Shown here in pieces: positions 1 through 7,189 of a stretch of 46,420 nucleotides of DNA. Below the pieces are notes generated by a model that worked only from the letters and a program-made list of their open reading frames with translations, made no database searches and had not been told where the DNA came from. The stretch is from contig NZ_ASRY01000030.1 of assembly GCF_000520815.1 (NCBI RefSeq), positions 1-46,420 of the forward strand, given 5' to 3'. A program made the position numbers and the translations under genes. The first letter of the stretch is position 1; each line of letters begins with the position of its first letter. Source of the stretch: Paenibacillus maysiensis (GTDB taxonomy: Bacteria; Bacillota; Bacilli; Paenibacillales; Paenibacillaceae).

Positions 1-398
1 GCATCTACCGCAAGTCGCAAATTGGCAGCGGCCTTCACCCATTCATCCGGCGATGCTTGCACGGATTGTGTAGCTTGCTGTACCCCAAGAATACTGCCGG
101 ACAAAGCATGAATAGCCTCCACAGACAGCGCAGCCTGTACCTGACCCGTGCTGAACCATCGGCTTACCTCCGCAACATCGGCGTTCGCTTTTTCAATATT
201 TCCATCCATTACATCCCGGTACAATACCGCAGCCGCACGATCCAGCTCCTCTATTTCCTTTGCATTACTGGTGGACTTGGGCTGATCCCGCGCTTCCGCA
301 ATGCCCGGAGGGAAACATACGGAAAGCAACAAAACCATAGCTAACACAACTCCCGAAACAACACGCAGGACACCACGAAACGCCTGACTCCAATCCAT
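1..398 (-). CDS. ypjB: YpjB-type sporulation protein, N-terminal part (cut by window edge)
   Basis: This minus-strand reading frame starts at ATG 396-398 and runs off the left edge, so about 132 N-terminal codons are visible. An AGGAGG lies about 9 nt upstream of the ATG. Residues 1-36 look like a signal peptide or membrane anchor (charged start, then a hydrophobic run ending around PPGIAEA). The rest is helical and hydrophilic. The assignment rests on the resemblance to YpjB and on its position next to ypjA, as in B. subtilis, where ypjA and ypjB are neighbours. In that organism ypjB is a sporulation gene of unknown biochemical role; no catalytic motif is visible here. An acetyltransferase gene separates it from ypjA in this genome. 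Confidence 0.7.
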   Translation of the reverse strand, partial: MDWSQAFRGVLRVVSGVVLAMVLLLSVCFPPGIAEARDQPKSTSNAKEIEELDRAAAVLYRDVMDGNIEKANADVAEVSRWFSTGQVQAALSVEAIHALSGSILGVQQATQSVQASPDEWVKAAANLRLAVD

Positions 399-481
399 GG
401 GACATCCCTCCTCACCTTACTGTATGCAAGGTTACAGGGACTAGAACTCGGCTTTAGCGTGCTGCTATCTGCTAGGGCAGG

Positions 482-1390
482 TTATGCCCGTGACAAAATA
501 GGAAACATTAGTTTATGTTCTGTACATATACTTTCATTGTTAGATCTATAAAATAGTGTAGTATCTTCTTGATTCAGAAGAGAAATTTCGCAACCCTCCA
601 TTGGATCTGGCGTAAAGCCGAAAACAATTTTCTTCGTTTCTTTTTCCATGACTACAGATAAAATCAATTCTATAGAAATATCCCCCGTTCCAAAAATATC
701 GTAACAATTCATGATATTTTCTTCGAAATCCATAATGACAATCGTGTCATACAGAGGGATATAGAACACCTTATCTTTAAAAAAAGAGGTGCAATAGAAC
801 AATATTAACCATTCACTGCTTTCCATAGAAAAATATGAATAAGGATTTAAAGAGGAACATTTTCTTTTCAATAGCTGTAAATCTGACGTCGCCTCCATGT
901 TCAATTTTTTAACTGGAACGTCCATGCTTTTATCTGGTGCTTTCCGGATACATTGATATTCTTGTGCAGCAGCAAAACCAAATTTAGGATAAAACTCCTT
1001 CACATCATCATTAGCAAAAAGATACATTGCATCACAATTCCCATGCCAATCCTGTAGCACACGTTCTATCAAAAAGCGACTCAGCCCTTGATTCCTATAG
1101 TTAGGATCTGTCATTACGGTTCCGATTTGAATAAATTTCTTCTGTTCACCTGACAAACTAAAATCCATCAGACTCACAGATACATTAGCCACCACGCAAT
1201 CCCCATCTAACAGTACATAAGGAATATATTTTTCATCCCAGAATCCTAATTGATCCCAAAATTGATCCCAAACTTCAAAATCCAGATCAAAACTTTGTTT
1301 TGCTAATTGGTTAAAGCTCTTTCTTATTTTAGGATCATCACGAATTCCCTTTCCAAATCTATATTCTTTTTTATTTATAACGATAACCAT
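482..1390 (-). CDS. GNAT-family N-acetyltransferase
   Basis: A 302-residue protein with a GNAT fold signature. The acetyl-CoA-binding motif A is at residues 90-107 (GTVMTDPNYRNQGLSRFL, with the RNQGLS pyrophosphate loop), followed by the FYPKFGF motif B-like segment. The C-terminal half is a longer extension, as in Eis-like or two-domain GNAT proteins, and its substrate cannot be read from the sequence. I chose ATG 1388-1390 because a GGAG lies 8 nt upstream; a TTG one codon earlier is possible. The gene is noticeably richer in A+T than its neighbours and splits the ypjA-ypjB pair, which suggests later insertion. Confidence 0.8.
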   Translation of the reverse strand: MVIVINKKEYRFGKGIRDDPKIRKSFNQLAKQSFDLDFEVWDQFWDQLGFWDEKYIPYVLLDGDCVVANVSVSLMDFSLSGEQKKFIQIGTVMTDPNYRNQGLSRFLIERVLQDWHGNCDAMYLFANDDVKEFYPKFGFAAAQEYQCIRKAPDKSMDVPVKKLNMEATSDLQLLKRKCSSLNPYSYFSMESSEWLILFYCTSFFKDKVFYIPLYDTIVIMDFEENIMNCYDIFGTGDISIELILSVVMEKETKKIVFGFTPDPMEGCEISLLNQEDTTLFYRSNNESICTEHKLMFPILSRA

Positions 1391-1439
1391 CAATAATTCT
1401 CCAATTCGTAAAAATTAAATCATAAAATTAATATTGGAC

Positions 1440-2099
1440 CTATTCCAATGATTTGGCCTTATTAAATGAGGAAGTCATTCGATCACGCACGTACATGGCA
1501 AGCCATGAAGCTGCGATACTGAAAAGGGTCAGCATATAGGTAAAAGTACGCACTTGTGGTACAAAATCCGTTAGCGACCTCGGAAGATACGGATATATGC
1601 CAAATGTATAATCGACCGTATCATTTAACAGTGTCCACAAAGCTGCTACGCACAGAGCCGCCCATTTGCAGGTGAAAAAACGAACGAACAGCAAGGCTTC
1701 GACTGCCATTGCCGTGTGAGATGCTACCAGCATCCAATCCTGCCATATCATATGCCCTCCCTGCGCGACACCCCAAAAAATAATAGCTGAGGCCCAGATG
1801 CCGTATTTTACACTCGTAACCACAGCTAACGCCTCCGTCAGTTGGCGAATGACCTTCAAGCTCTTCAGGCGCGGAGGATAAAGCAGGAATAATACAGAAA
1901 TCGTAAAAAACAGGCTGGCCGTCGGACTATCAGGCACAAATACAATCTGCCATATCGGGTGGTAGTTTAGCGTGTATTCCAATTGCCCTCCATACCATAT
2001 GTACCCATACACGGTTCCAACCAGGTTACACCAGAACAGCAGCCACAAAAAAGGCCGGCTCGTCAAGAACGACCGGCTCCACAAATAAGACAACGACAC
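1440..2099 (-). CDS. ypjA: DUF1405 integral membrane protein YpjA
   Basis: A 219-residue polytopic membrane protein with six or seven hydrophobic segments (for example residues 16-34, 58-76, 100-115, 125-140, 147-160 and 186-203). It carries the conserved polar features of the DUF1405/YpjA family, such as the HTAMAVEAL and NDTVDYTFGIYPYLP stretches. The start is GTG at 2097-2099 behind a strong GGAGGATGAGGAC ribosome site. Function is unknown. In B. subtilis it neighbours ypjB and the qcr cytochrome bc genes. Here the upstream gene is an IDEAL-domain protein, separated by a terminator, so ypjA probably has its own promoter. Confidence 0.8.
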   Translation of the reverse strand: MSLSYLWSRSFLTSRPFLWLLFWCNLVGTVYGYIWYGGQLEYTLNYHPIWQIVFVPDSPTASLFFTISVLFLLYPPRLKSLKVIRQLTEALAVVTSVKYGIWASAIIFWGVAQGGHMIWQDWMLVASHTAMAVEALLFVRFFTCKWAALCVAALWTLLNDTVDYTFGIYPYLPRSLTDFVPQVRTFTYMLTLFSIAASWLAMYVRDRMTSSFNKAKSLE

Positions 2100-2176
2100 G
2101 TCCTCATCCTCCGTTCATACGATAGATGCCCCGTAAAGGCTCCATCTACAAAGACTATATCATATAAAGGCGTATC

Positions 2177-2205
2177 AAAAAAACCTGGCCGCTGCTACGG
2201 TCAGG
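2177..2205 (-). terminator. Intrinsic terminator of the IDEAL-domain gene
   Basis: Read on the minus strand, CCTG-CCG pairs with CGG-CAGG around a six-base loop (2184-2191 with 2198-2205, one mismatch). Seven T residues follow. It lies 65 nt past the stop of the gene ending at 2271. Confidence 0.8.
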
Positions 2206-2270
2206 CTTGATGATTATGGTCTTGTACTGCCAATGGGTCTGTTACCCAGGATCAGATCTCCTGAAACGGC

Positions 2271-2450
2271 TCAATTGATCGCTTTCAGTTCATCCGTAAG
2301 ATGACGAAAAGCTACTTCATCCCCGGAGGCCAGCGCCTCATCAATATCCTTGTAGAGCTTTTCACTCCGGTGTTTACGTAATGCCTCGTCCAAAACCATT
2401 TCAGCAGACAGGCCCAACATTACTTCATAAGTAACCTTCATTTTATCCAT
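2271..2450 (-). CDS. Small IDEAL-domain protein
   Basis: A 59-residue protein ending in the IDEAL signature (IDEALASGDEVAFRHLTDEL at residues 37-56), the short helical domain named after its own sequence and found alone or at the C-terminus of several Firmicute regulators such as YpiB. It has no enzymatic motif and probably acts through protein-protein contacts. I chose ATG 2448-2450 because GGAGGTG lies 7 nt upstream. A longer reading to 2507 would overlap the preceding gene and lacks a ribosome site. It sits 22 nt downstream of the gamma carbonic anhydrase gene and is likely co-transcribed with it. Confidence 0.8.
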   Translation of the reverse strand: MDKMKVTYEVMLGLSAEMVLDEALRKHRSEKLYKDIDEALASGDEVAFRHLTDELKAIN

Positions 2451-2472
2451 AGGATGCACCTCCAACATGAGT

Positions 2473-2979
2473 TTAAGAGATCCTATATTCTTTTCCTTTC
2501 GCCACATAGCTGAGTGCCGTCCGTGACATCCGCTGCAAATCTGCGTCTGTCAATTCTCGCACTACTTTGGCAGGTGTACCGAGAGAAAGAGTATAGGGTG
2601 GTATTTTGGTATTTTCCGTAACGACCGACCCTGCTCCTATTAAAGCATATTCACCAAGCTCAGCTCCGTTGAGTACAATGGCCCCCATACCGATTAAAGT
2701 GCCTTTGCCTACCATGCAGCCATGGATAATCGCAGCATGTCCCACCGAAATATCATCCGCCAGCACCAGGGGCTGGTCCGTGTTCACATGTCCCACGACT
2801 CCGTCCTGGATATTGCAGCGTTCACCGATGATGACAGGCGCCATATCCCCGCGCAGTACGGCATTGAACCAAACTGAGGAATCTTGGCCGATCGTTACCT
2901 TTCCGACAACTTTTGCTCCTTCTGCCACATAGACAGATGAATGGAGCTGTGGCATGTTCCCGTTATAGTGAATCAGCAT
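2473..2979 (-). CDS. Gamma-class carbonic anhydrase family protein (left-handed beta-helix)
   Basis: A 168-residue hexapeptide-repeat protein of the gamma carbonic anhydrase/YtoA/YrdA family. The LbetaH repeats run from about residue 20 to 140 (VGKVTIGQDSSVWFNAVLRG, ISVGHAAIIHGCMVGKGTLIG). The metal-ligand histidines typical of the family are present (GVVGHV and VGHAAIIHG), so a Zn- or Fe-binding active site is likely, but family members vary in measured carbonic anhydrase activity. ATG 2977-2979 is preceded by AGGGTGA; an upstream ATG at 3018 has no ribosome site and adds residues foreign to the family. Confidence 0.85.
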   Translation of the reverse strand: MLIHYNGNMPQLHSSVYVAEGAKVVGKVTIGQDSSVWFNAVLRGDMAPVIIGERCNIQDGVVGHVNTDQPLVLADDISVGHAAIIHGCMVGKGTLIGMGAIVLNGAELGEYALIGAGSVVTENTKIPPYTLSLGTPAKVVRELTDADLQRMSRTALSYVAKGKEYRIS

Positions 2980-3030
2980 CAACTTCACCCTCTCATTTTG
3001 GGTGAATTCTATCAACATGTATACTGCTTG

Positions 3031-4140
3031 TCAATGGAGCCGCATACCCGGGTCGTTCCTCCCAATGCGGTACTCCCCTGCCAGCTTCAGCCCCCAGGCG
3101 GTCATCTGTACAGATGGCCCCGTCGAATGCTCACCCAGACGAAGCATACCCAAGTGCAGCATCATTCGTATAATTCTCTGATCAAAAACCGAACGGGGCG
3201 TATCATAGTAGAACGGTCTGATCAGCGGGCCGATATGTACAAAAAGCGACTCCGAGGACGTCCAGGGCCTGGCACATTCTCCTATCCAGTAGACCAGAGA
3301 AAGTAGATTGGGAACGGCTCCCTTATACAATCTTAACCAAAACCTGAATAGCTGTATCATCTCATCCTCGATCGCGTACTCCCTGCGTGCCTCCCCCTTT
3401 GCCGTCAGCACAACTCGATCCCCCTTTTCCTCAATAAACCTGGAGTGACGTGCATAATCATACAGCAGTGCCATTCGGTCGGGATAAAACTTAAAGGAGG
3501 AACCATATCCGAAACGCCAGCCTCCTTTACCCAGAAGTGGCTCCGCAATGTGCAAATGCTCCATTAGTTGCTGCTGATTGCGACGATACCAAGCCCCCTC
3601 GGGGTTAAGCGGAACTTCATGCTGCTCCATATACTGAAGGAAAAGTCGTAAATCCTCCGCCAAAAGATGTCCTTCATCCCGGTACGACGTTGGCTCACTT
3701 ACCCGGATCATTCCGTTTTGCAAGTCTTGCACCATGACACGACGGAAACGCTCCTTCATGTCCAACGGAATTTGATACAAATACCTCGTATTATGCGTCG
3801 AACCGTTGAACAGCCAGCCACTATTGCGTAAACGGGTCACGATGTCCCGCGGTCGCTCACCGGAATCCCCATCCTCCTCGGCAGATTGTTTGGCAACTGC
3901 AATCAATTCCTCCATACTGAAATAAGGCCGGTCATCGAATAGCAGTGTGTTCAAAAACCTTACCTCTGACAGCTTTAGCTCCCTGACTTGCATCTCAAAA
4001 AAACTGCTGCTGCCGAGCTTTGTCAAAATGCCCTGGATCAGCTCATGTTTGGAATTGGGCTTACAGTCACATTCGTAATACACCGCAATTCTGTTCAAAT
4101 GCACAATATCCGCAAATGTCAGCATATCCGCCAGATTCAT
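3031..4140 (-). CDS. Conserved hypothetical protein, possibly winged-helix rich
   Basis: A 369-residue soluble protein that I cannot assign. It is mostly alpha-helical with many Arg, Leu and Tyr residues and no signal peptide or membrane segment. Short segments such as MLADMLTFADIVHLN at the start, IVTRLRNSGWLF near residue 100 and MMLHLGMLRLGE near the end resemble small winged-helix modules, as in helicase-associated or DNA-binding accessory proteins; this is inference from pattern only. It stands alone between the carbonic anhydrase gene and a terminator at 4259-4303. The start at 4138-4140 gives the full open frame. Confidence 0.6.
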   Translation of the reverse strand: MNLADMLTFADIVHLNRIAVYYECDCKPNSKHELIQGILTKLGSSSFFEMQVRELKLSEVRFLNTLLFDDRPYFSMEELIAVAKQSAEEDGDSGERPRDIVTRLRNSGWLFNGSTHNTRYLYQIPLDMKERFRRVMVQDLQNGMIRVSEPTSYRDEGHLLAEDLRLFLQYMEQHEVPLNPEGAWYRRNQQQLMEHLHIAEPLLGKGGWRFGYGSSFKFYPDRMALLYDYARHSRFIEEKGDRVVLTAKGEARREYAIEDEMIQLFRFWLRLYKGAVPNLLSLVYWIGECARPWTSSESLFVHIGPLIRPFYYDTPRSVFDQRIIRMMLHLGMLRLGEHSTGPSVQMTAWGLKLAGEYRIGRNDPGMRLH

Positions 4141-4254
4141 CGTTCCATCGCCTCGTCACTGGACTGTCATCCGGAATTGATTCTTACCTGTTGTACCCAC
4201 AGCTTTGACGGAATGTTCAGACTCTAAACCTCTTTTTTACAAAGCTATAATTAA

Positions 4255-4303
4255 AAAATAAAAAGACCACGGCTTCTACGCTGAGTAGAAATTCGTGGTC
4301 TTT
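4255..4303 (-). terminator. Terminator of the histidine phosphatase gene
   Basis: AAAGACCACG (4262-4271) pairs with CGTGGTCTTT (4294-4303), and an inner TTCTAC/GTAGAA stem extends the hairpin. On the minus strand a T-rich run follows immediately. It starts 3 nt after the stop codon of the gene at 4306. Confidence 0.9.
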
Positions 4304-4305
4304 CG

Positions 4306-4908
4306 TCAACCTTTTGAGTTACAATCGCTTTTTTCCTGTAAATGTCTGGTGCAATTATACAACAGCGGCGTCCAATCCGTATCCTCACGCTGGAGAACAC
4401 TCAGTGACAGATTACCAATTCGTTCCGTAAACTTTTCCTGATACAAAGCCTTATACAAATTAGCCAAAAAACCGCCATGAGAAACGACCAGCAGGTTCTT
4501 GTCCCGATTTTCCGACCAAATGGCCTCCATAAAAGCCAACCCTCGAAGTTGAAGAGCTTCATCGCTCTCCTGTCCCAGATCCAGCAGATGCCAGTCGCTC
4601 CCCCACTTCTTCTCACGCTCGACCTGCGTCATGCCCTCGACCTGACCATAAGCACGTTCTCTCAGCCGATCATCCGGCTCAAGTATAGGAAGGTGAAGAA
4701 CAGAAGCAATAATCTCCCCCGTCTCCTTCGCTCTGGAAAGGCTGCTTGTAATAAGACCATCCCAATGATAGGGCTCATCCTTTAATCGTTCTGCCAGCAA
4801 GCGTGCCTGCCGGCGCCCTTCCTCATTCAACGGAATATCACTTTGGCCCTGGATTTTACCCACCGCATTCCAATCCGTTAATCCATGTCTGATCAAGCCA
4901 ATAAGCAT
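4306..4908 (-). CDS. Histidine phosphatase family protein (phosphoglycerate mutase-like)
   Basis: A 200-residue member of the histidine phosphatase superfamily. The catalytic RHG motif is at residues 7-9 (LIGLIRHGLTDWN), an active-site arginine follows in ITSSLSRAKETGE (about residue 61), the acid/base glutamate region is ERAYGQVEGMT (about 88-98), and the second catalytic histidine is in VVSHGGFL (about 142-149). Size fits GpmB/CobC/YhfR-type phosphatases rather than the 250-residue glycolytic mutase. The substrate cannot be told from the sequence. It has its own terminator just downstream and lies 70 nt after the anti-sigma candidate. Confidence 0.88.
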   Translation of the reverse strand: MLIGLIRHGLTDWNAVGKIQGQSDIPLNEEGRRQARLLAERLKDEPYHWDGLITSSLSRAKETGEIIASVLHLPILEPDDRLRERAYGQVEGMTQVEREKKWGSDWHLLDLGQESDEALQLRGLAFMEAIWSENRDKNLLVVSHGGFLANLYKALYQEKFTERIGNLSLSVLQREDTDWTPLLYNCTRHLQEKSDCNSKG

Positions 4909-4978
4909 CGTGTTGTTTCCTCCGCTATTTAGTTATTCAGGCATTGTTATGAATCCGTAGTGGAGCCCAGCCGTGCTG

Positions 4979-5605
4979 CTAATTTCTAACCCGTCTCGCA
5001 CGATGAATCCAGCCCAAAGAAAATAAGGCAAGCGCAAGTGCCAACACAGACAACAACATCCAATATTGCGGGTAAGTAGGAACAATGCTTGCAACCAGCG
5101 GGTCCATAATGCCACTATTCATATCTTTAATGTGGTATTGATATTGTGGAGATGTACTTGTAGTTTTCAGCAAGCCTGTCGGTAAAATACCTGTATCCAT
5201 GACAAGTTCCGCTTGAGGAGGATTTTCTTGAGAGGAGCTTCCATTCCAGTTTAAAAACAAAAAGCTACACAAAAATACCGCCAAAAAGCCGGCGATCCAT
5301 ACGGACATATACTTACGGGCTGCCGGGTTCACACGCGCACGCCGATGCTCGCCGGGAACAAGCCACGGTGACTCTTCATAAATTCGATCCATGACCCTGC
5401 GATTCATAGCTTCCGCCTGCTCATCTGTTATCTCAAAGGAAATATCGCGAATAGCGGATCGACTTTCTTTTGACAAATTCCACTCATTTTCTTCCGAACC
5501 ATGCTCCCATCCGGCAGACGAGCTTCTGGCCCGTCTGCGCTCCGAGTCTTGTTTCGATACATTTTTGCCTGTAGCGAACAAATCCTCAGCGTCCCTGGAT
5601 TTCAT
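4979..5605 (-). CDS. Membrane protein, probable anti-sigma factor partner
   Basis: A 208-residue protein with a charged cytoplasmic N-terminal half (residues 1-100, rich in Glu, Arg and Ser), a first membrane helix at about 101-120 (WIAGFLAVFLCSFLFLNW), an outside loop of about 55 residues, a second helix at about 180-199 (WMLLSVLALALALFSLGW) and a basic tail. Its ATG overlaps the stop of the sigma-factor gene by 4 nt (ATGA), which implies translational coupling. Tight coupling to an ECF sigma gene and a soluble-plus-membrane layout are usual for anti-sigma factors. There is no zinc-binding HxxxCxxC motif, so it is not a ZAS-type protein. The role is inferred. Confidence 0.6.
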   Translation of the reverse strand: MKSRDAEDLFATGKNVSKQDSERRRARSSSAGWEHGSEENEWNLSKESRSAIRDISFEITDEQAEAMNRRVMDRIYEESPWLVPGEHRRARVNPAARKYMSVWIAGFLAVFLCSFLFLNWNGSSSQENPPQAELVMDTGILPTGLLKTTSTSPQYQYHIKDMNSGIMDPLVASIVPTYPQYWMLLSVLALALALFSLGWIHRARRVRN

Positions 5606-6198
5606 TGGCTGCTCATCCCTTCGTTTTCCTCATAGAGAGGCTCAAAAAAATAAGGCTCCAACTGCGTCTTCACACTGGTTCTGGCCCGGAAAAGCAACGA
5701 CTTCACCGCACTGACCGTCTGCCCCAAAATCGTAGCAATCTCCTGATAATCCAATTGCTCGTATTCGCGCAAAATCAGCGCAGACCGCTGCTTCTCTGGC
5801 AATCTGTTGATCGCTTCACGAACCATCTCTACCTTCTCGCCGCGAAGGACGGCCTGCTCTGGAATCACATCCAATGGAGCAACCGGCACATAACCGCTCT
5901 CTTCCAATGGAACCTGACCGCTACGATGCTTGCGAAGCTCGCTCAGCACCGTATTACGTGCAATCGTATATAACCATGTGGAGAACGATGCATCTACCTC
6001 GCGAAAAGAGTGCAGGCTCCGGTACGCTTTGTAAAACGTCTCCGAGCATAAGTCCTCAGCGATCATTTCCAGGTTCGAACTTTTCAGCATATGATAAACA
6101 AAAGCTAAAATTTTACGTTGGTGCCGCCTCATTAATTCTGAATAAACCTCAACATTACCTTGTTTGATTTCCTGAATCATCTGGGAATCTGTCATCAT
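5602..6198 (-). CDS. RNA polymerase sigma factor, ECF-like sigma-70 family
   Basis: A 198-residue sigma factor. Region 2 spans about residues 20-90 (ELMRRHQRKILAFVYHML, then AEDLCSETFYKAYRSLHSF and the FSTWLYTIARNTVLSELRK segment for -10 recognition). Region 4 spans about 125-180 (INRLPEKQRSALILREYE, with the helix-turn-helix YQEIATILGQTVSAVKSLLF). The group is extracytoplasmic-function sigma factors, which direct RNA polymerase to stress regulons and usually their own promoter. I chose ATG 6196-6198 with AGGAGG 11 nt upstream; the frame is open further upstream, so a longer N-terminus cannot be excluded. Confidence 0.88.
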   Translation of the reverse strand: MMTDSQMIQEIKQGNVEVYSELMRRHQRKILAFVYHMLKSSNLEMIAEDLCSETFYKAYRSLHSFREVDASFSTWLYTIARNTVLSELRKHRSGQVPLEESGYVPVAPLDVIPEQAVLRGEKVEMVREAINRLPEKQRSALILREYEQLDYQEIATILGQTVSAVKSLLFRARTSVKTQLEPYFFEPLYEENEGMSSQ

Positions 6199-6260
6199 CC
6201 GAGTGAGACCCTCCTCGCCCATACATGTGCTGTTCTCCCATTCGATTCTGTCTATATATA

Positions 6261-6297
6261 CCGAACAGGCCAAAAAAAGTTGCGCACTCTGCGCAAA
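6261..6297 (-). promoter_or_regulatory. Candidate ECF-type promoter with overlapping palindrome
   Basis: On the minus strand GCAAC (6279-6283) is followed after 15 nt by CGG at 6261-6263, a spacing close to that of ECF promoters (AAC near -35, CGT-like near -10). The perfect palindrome TTGCGC-N5-GCGCAA (6280-6296) overlaps the -35 part. It lies 63 nt before the sigma gene, so autoregulation is plausible but unproven. Confidence 0.35.
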
Positions 6298-6611
6298 TGG
6301 ATGAAACAGCATCATGGAACATTTGTTTTTTTCTTACCCTATGTAGTGCCAACAATAACGGTGCTATCCCCAACATTTCTCAACATCCAAAATGGACTTA
6401 CCCATTGTACCACAAAATAGTCGTCAGTAAAAAAGTCCAAAATCCCCATGATTTCCATCATAGGCTACGTAACGCTAGCAGCTGTTTCCGATATACGGCA
6501 TTTCCGACCAATTTTAAGTTTTTTCAAGATAAAGTGACATAACCTTGAGTCCGTCCCTTTTGAATACGCTGGTAAGAATAATTACCCACAAGAAAACGCT
6601 TTAAAAAAACA

Positions 6612-6640
6612 TTGACAAAATGAAAACGTATACATATAAT
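6612..6640 (+). promoter_or_regulatory. Consensus sigma-A promoter for a short plus-strand transcript
   Basis: TTGACA at 6612-6617 and TATAAT at 6635-6640 are separated by exactly 17 nt, a perfect match to the vegetative consensus. It points rightwards into a region without a credible gene but with a terminator 60 nt further on. Confidence 0.85.
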
Positions 6641-6646
6641 AAAAGT

Positions 6647-6735
6647 ACAGTATGGTTTCTCTCCACTCCTATCCTACTCAGCTACTCCATAAGAGCAGCT
6701 ACCACCCGGGGCTTTACCCGGGTGGTCTTTTTTTG
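6647..6735 (+). ncRNA. Candidate small RNA of about 89 nt
   Basis: Transcription from the consensus promoter at 6612-6640 should start near 6647 and stop at the strong terminator ending at 6735. Between them lies an unstructured pyrimidine-rich stretch (6656-6690) with repeated CTCC/TCC/CTACTC motifs that could pair with GGAG ribosome sites. An ATG at 6652 has no ribosome site and its frame reads through the terminator stem, so I treat the transcript as non-coding. I cannot name a known family. The closest functional analogy is the C-rich Gram-positive trans-acting small RNAs such as FsrA or RoxS; that is inference only. Confidence 0.6.
6701..6735 (+). terminator. Perfect intrinsic terminator of the candidate small RNA
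   Basis: ACCACCCGGG (6701-6710) and CCCGGGTGGT (6717-6726) form a perfect 10-bp GC-rich stem with a six-base loop. CTTTTTTT follows at 6727-6734. Confidence 0.92.
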
Positions 6736-6789
6736 AACCCATATACTAAGCTGAACTGGAAAGTTACGTAAGGTGCCAACTGCGCAGTC

Positions 6790-6826
6790 GGATGGTGCTT
6801 CCCATCGCTGTTGTCCAGCACCATCC
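6790..6826. repeat. Isolated 10-bp perfect inverted repeat
   Basis: GGATGGTGCT (6790-6799) and AGCACCATCC (6817-6826) enclose a 17-base loop. A T-run occurs only 11 nt later (6838-6843), so it is a poor terminator on the plus strand and none on the minus strand. The rest of 6736-6930 is AT-rich and shows no convincing gene. Confidence 0.5.
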
Positions 6827-6928
6827 CGCCTACTCCGTTTTTTATATAAAATTTTCGAATTTAGCTTATATAACAAAGAAAATGAACTTACCCATCTATA
6901 TCACCTTAACTGGGCTCTCGGCCATAAC

Positions 6929-6967
6929 ACAACAAAAAAACGAGCGCAGAGAATCTCCGCTCGTTTT
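6929..6967 (-). terminator. Terminator of the aro-trp-his-tyr supraoperon
   Basis: AAAACGAGCG (6937-6946) pairs with CGCTCGTTTT (6958-6967); on the minus strand the stem is followed by a seven-T run. It is the only strong minus-strand terminator after tyrA, 220 nt past its stop, with the inverted repeat 7010-7168 in between. Confidence 0.9.
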
Positions 6968-7009
6968 AAATCTTTTCCTACTACTTCACTCACAGAAAGT
7001 GTGATGCTT

Positions 7010-7168
7010 TTAAGGCGGTCTGTAGCGCAGAGGTTCATTTGAATCTGGAGAAGCGGAGCGTTCGCCTTTGCCGCCGGATTTTCCCATTAAAGCATCTGAT
7101 CGAAAAAATCCGGCGGCAACAGCGATCGTAAGATCAAATGAATCGCGAAGCGGTGCTATCCGCCTTAA
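7010..7168. repeat. 159-bp nested inverted repeat downstream of tyrA
   Basis: Three pairs of arms are nested around one centre: TTAAGGCGG (7010-7018) with CCGCCTTAA (7160-7168), TTCATTTGA (7034-7042) with TCAAATGAA (7134-7142), and a perfect 15-bp pair at 7068-7082 with 7105-7119 (TTGCCGCCGGATTTT type). The parts between arms pair only partly. The element has no open frame of note and lies between the tyrA stop and its terminator, so it would be transcribed as a long hairpin. It resembles a dispersed palindromic repeat or a small non-autonomous element, but there is no second copy in this window. Confidence 0.75.
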
Positions 7169-7189
7169 CCAACAATCATACTTTCCTTT

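Noticed and set aside
57..344. Plus-strand frame of 95 codons at the left edge
   Set aside because: It is antisense to ypjB, has no ribosome site and shows no recognisable domain.
6682..6876. 64-codon minus-strand frame in the sigma-tyrA gap
   Set aside because: It has no ribosome site and crosses the strong plus-strand terminator 6701-6735; the composition is not protein-like.
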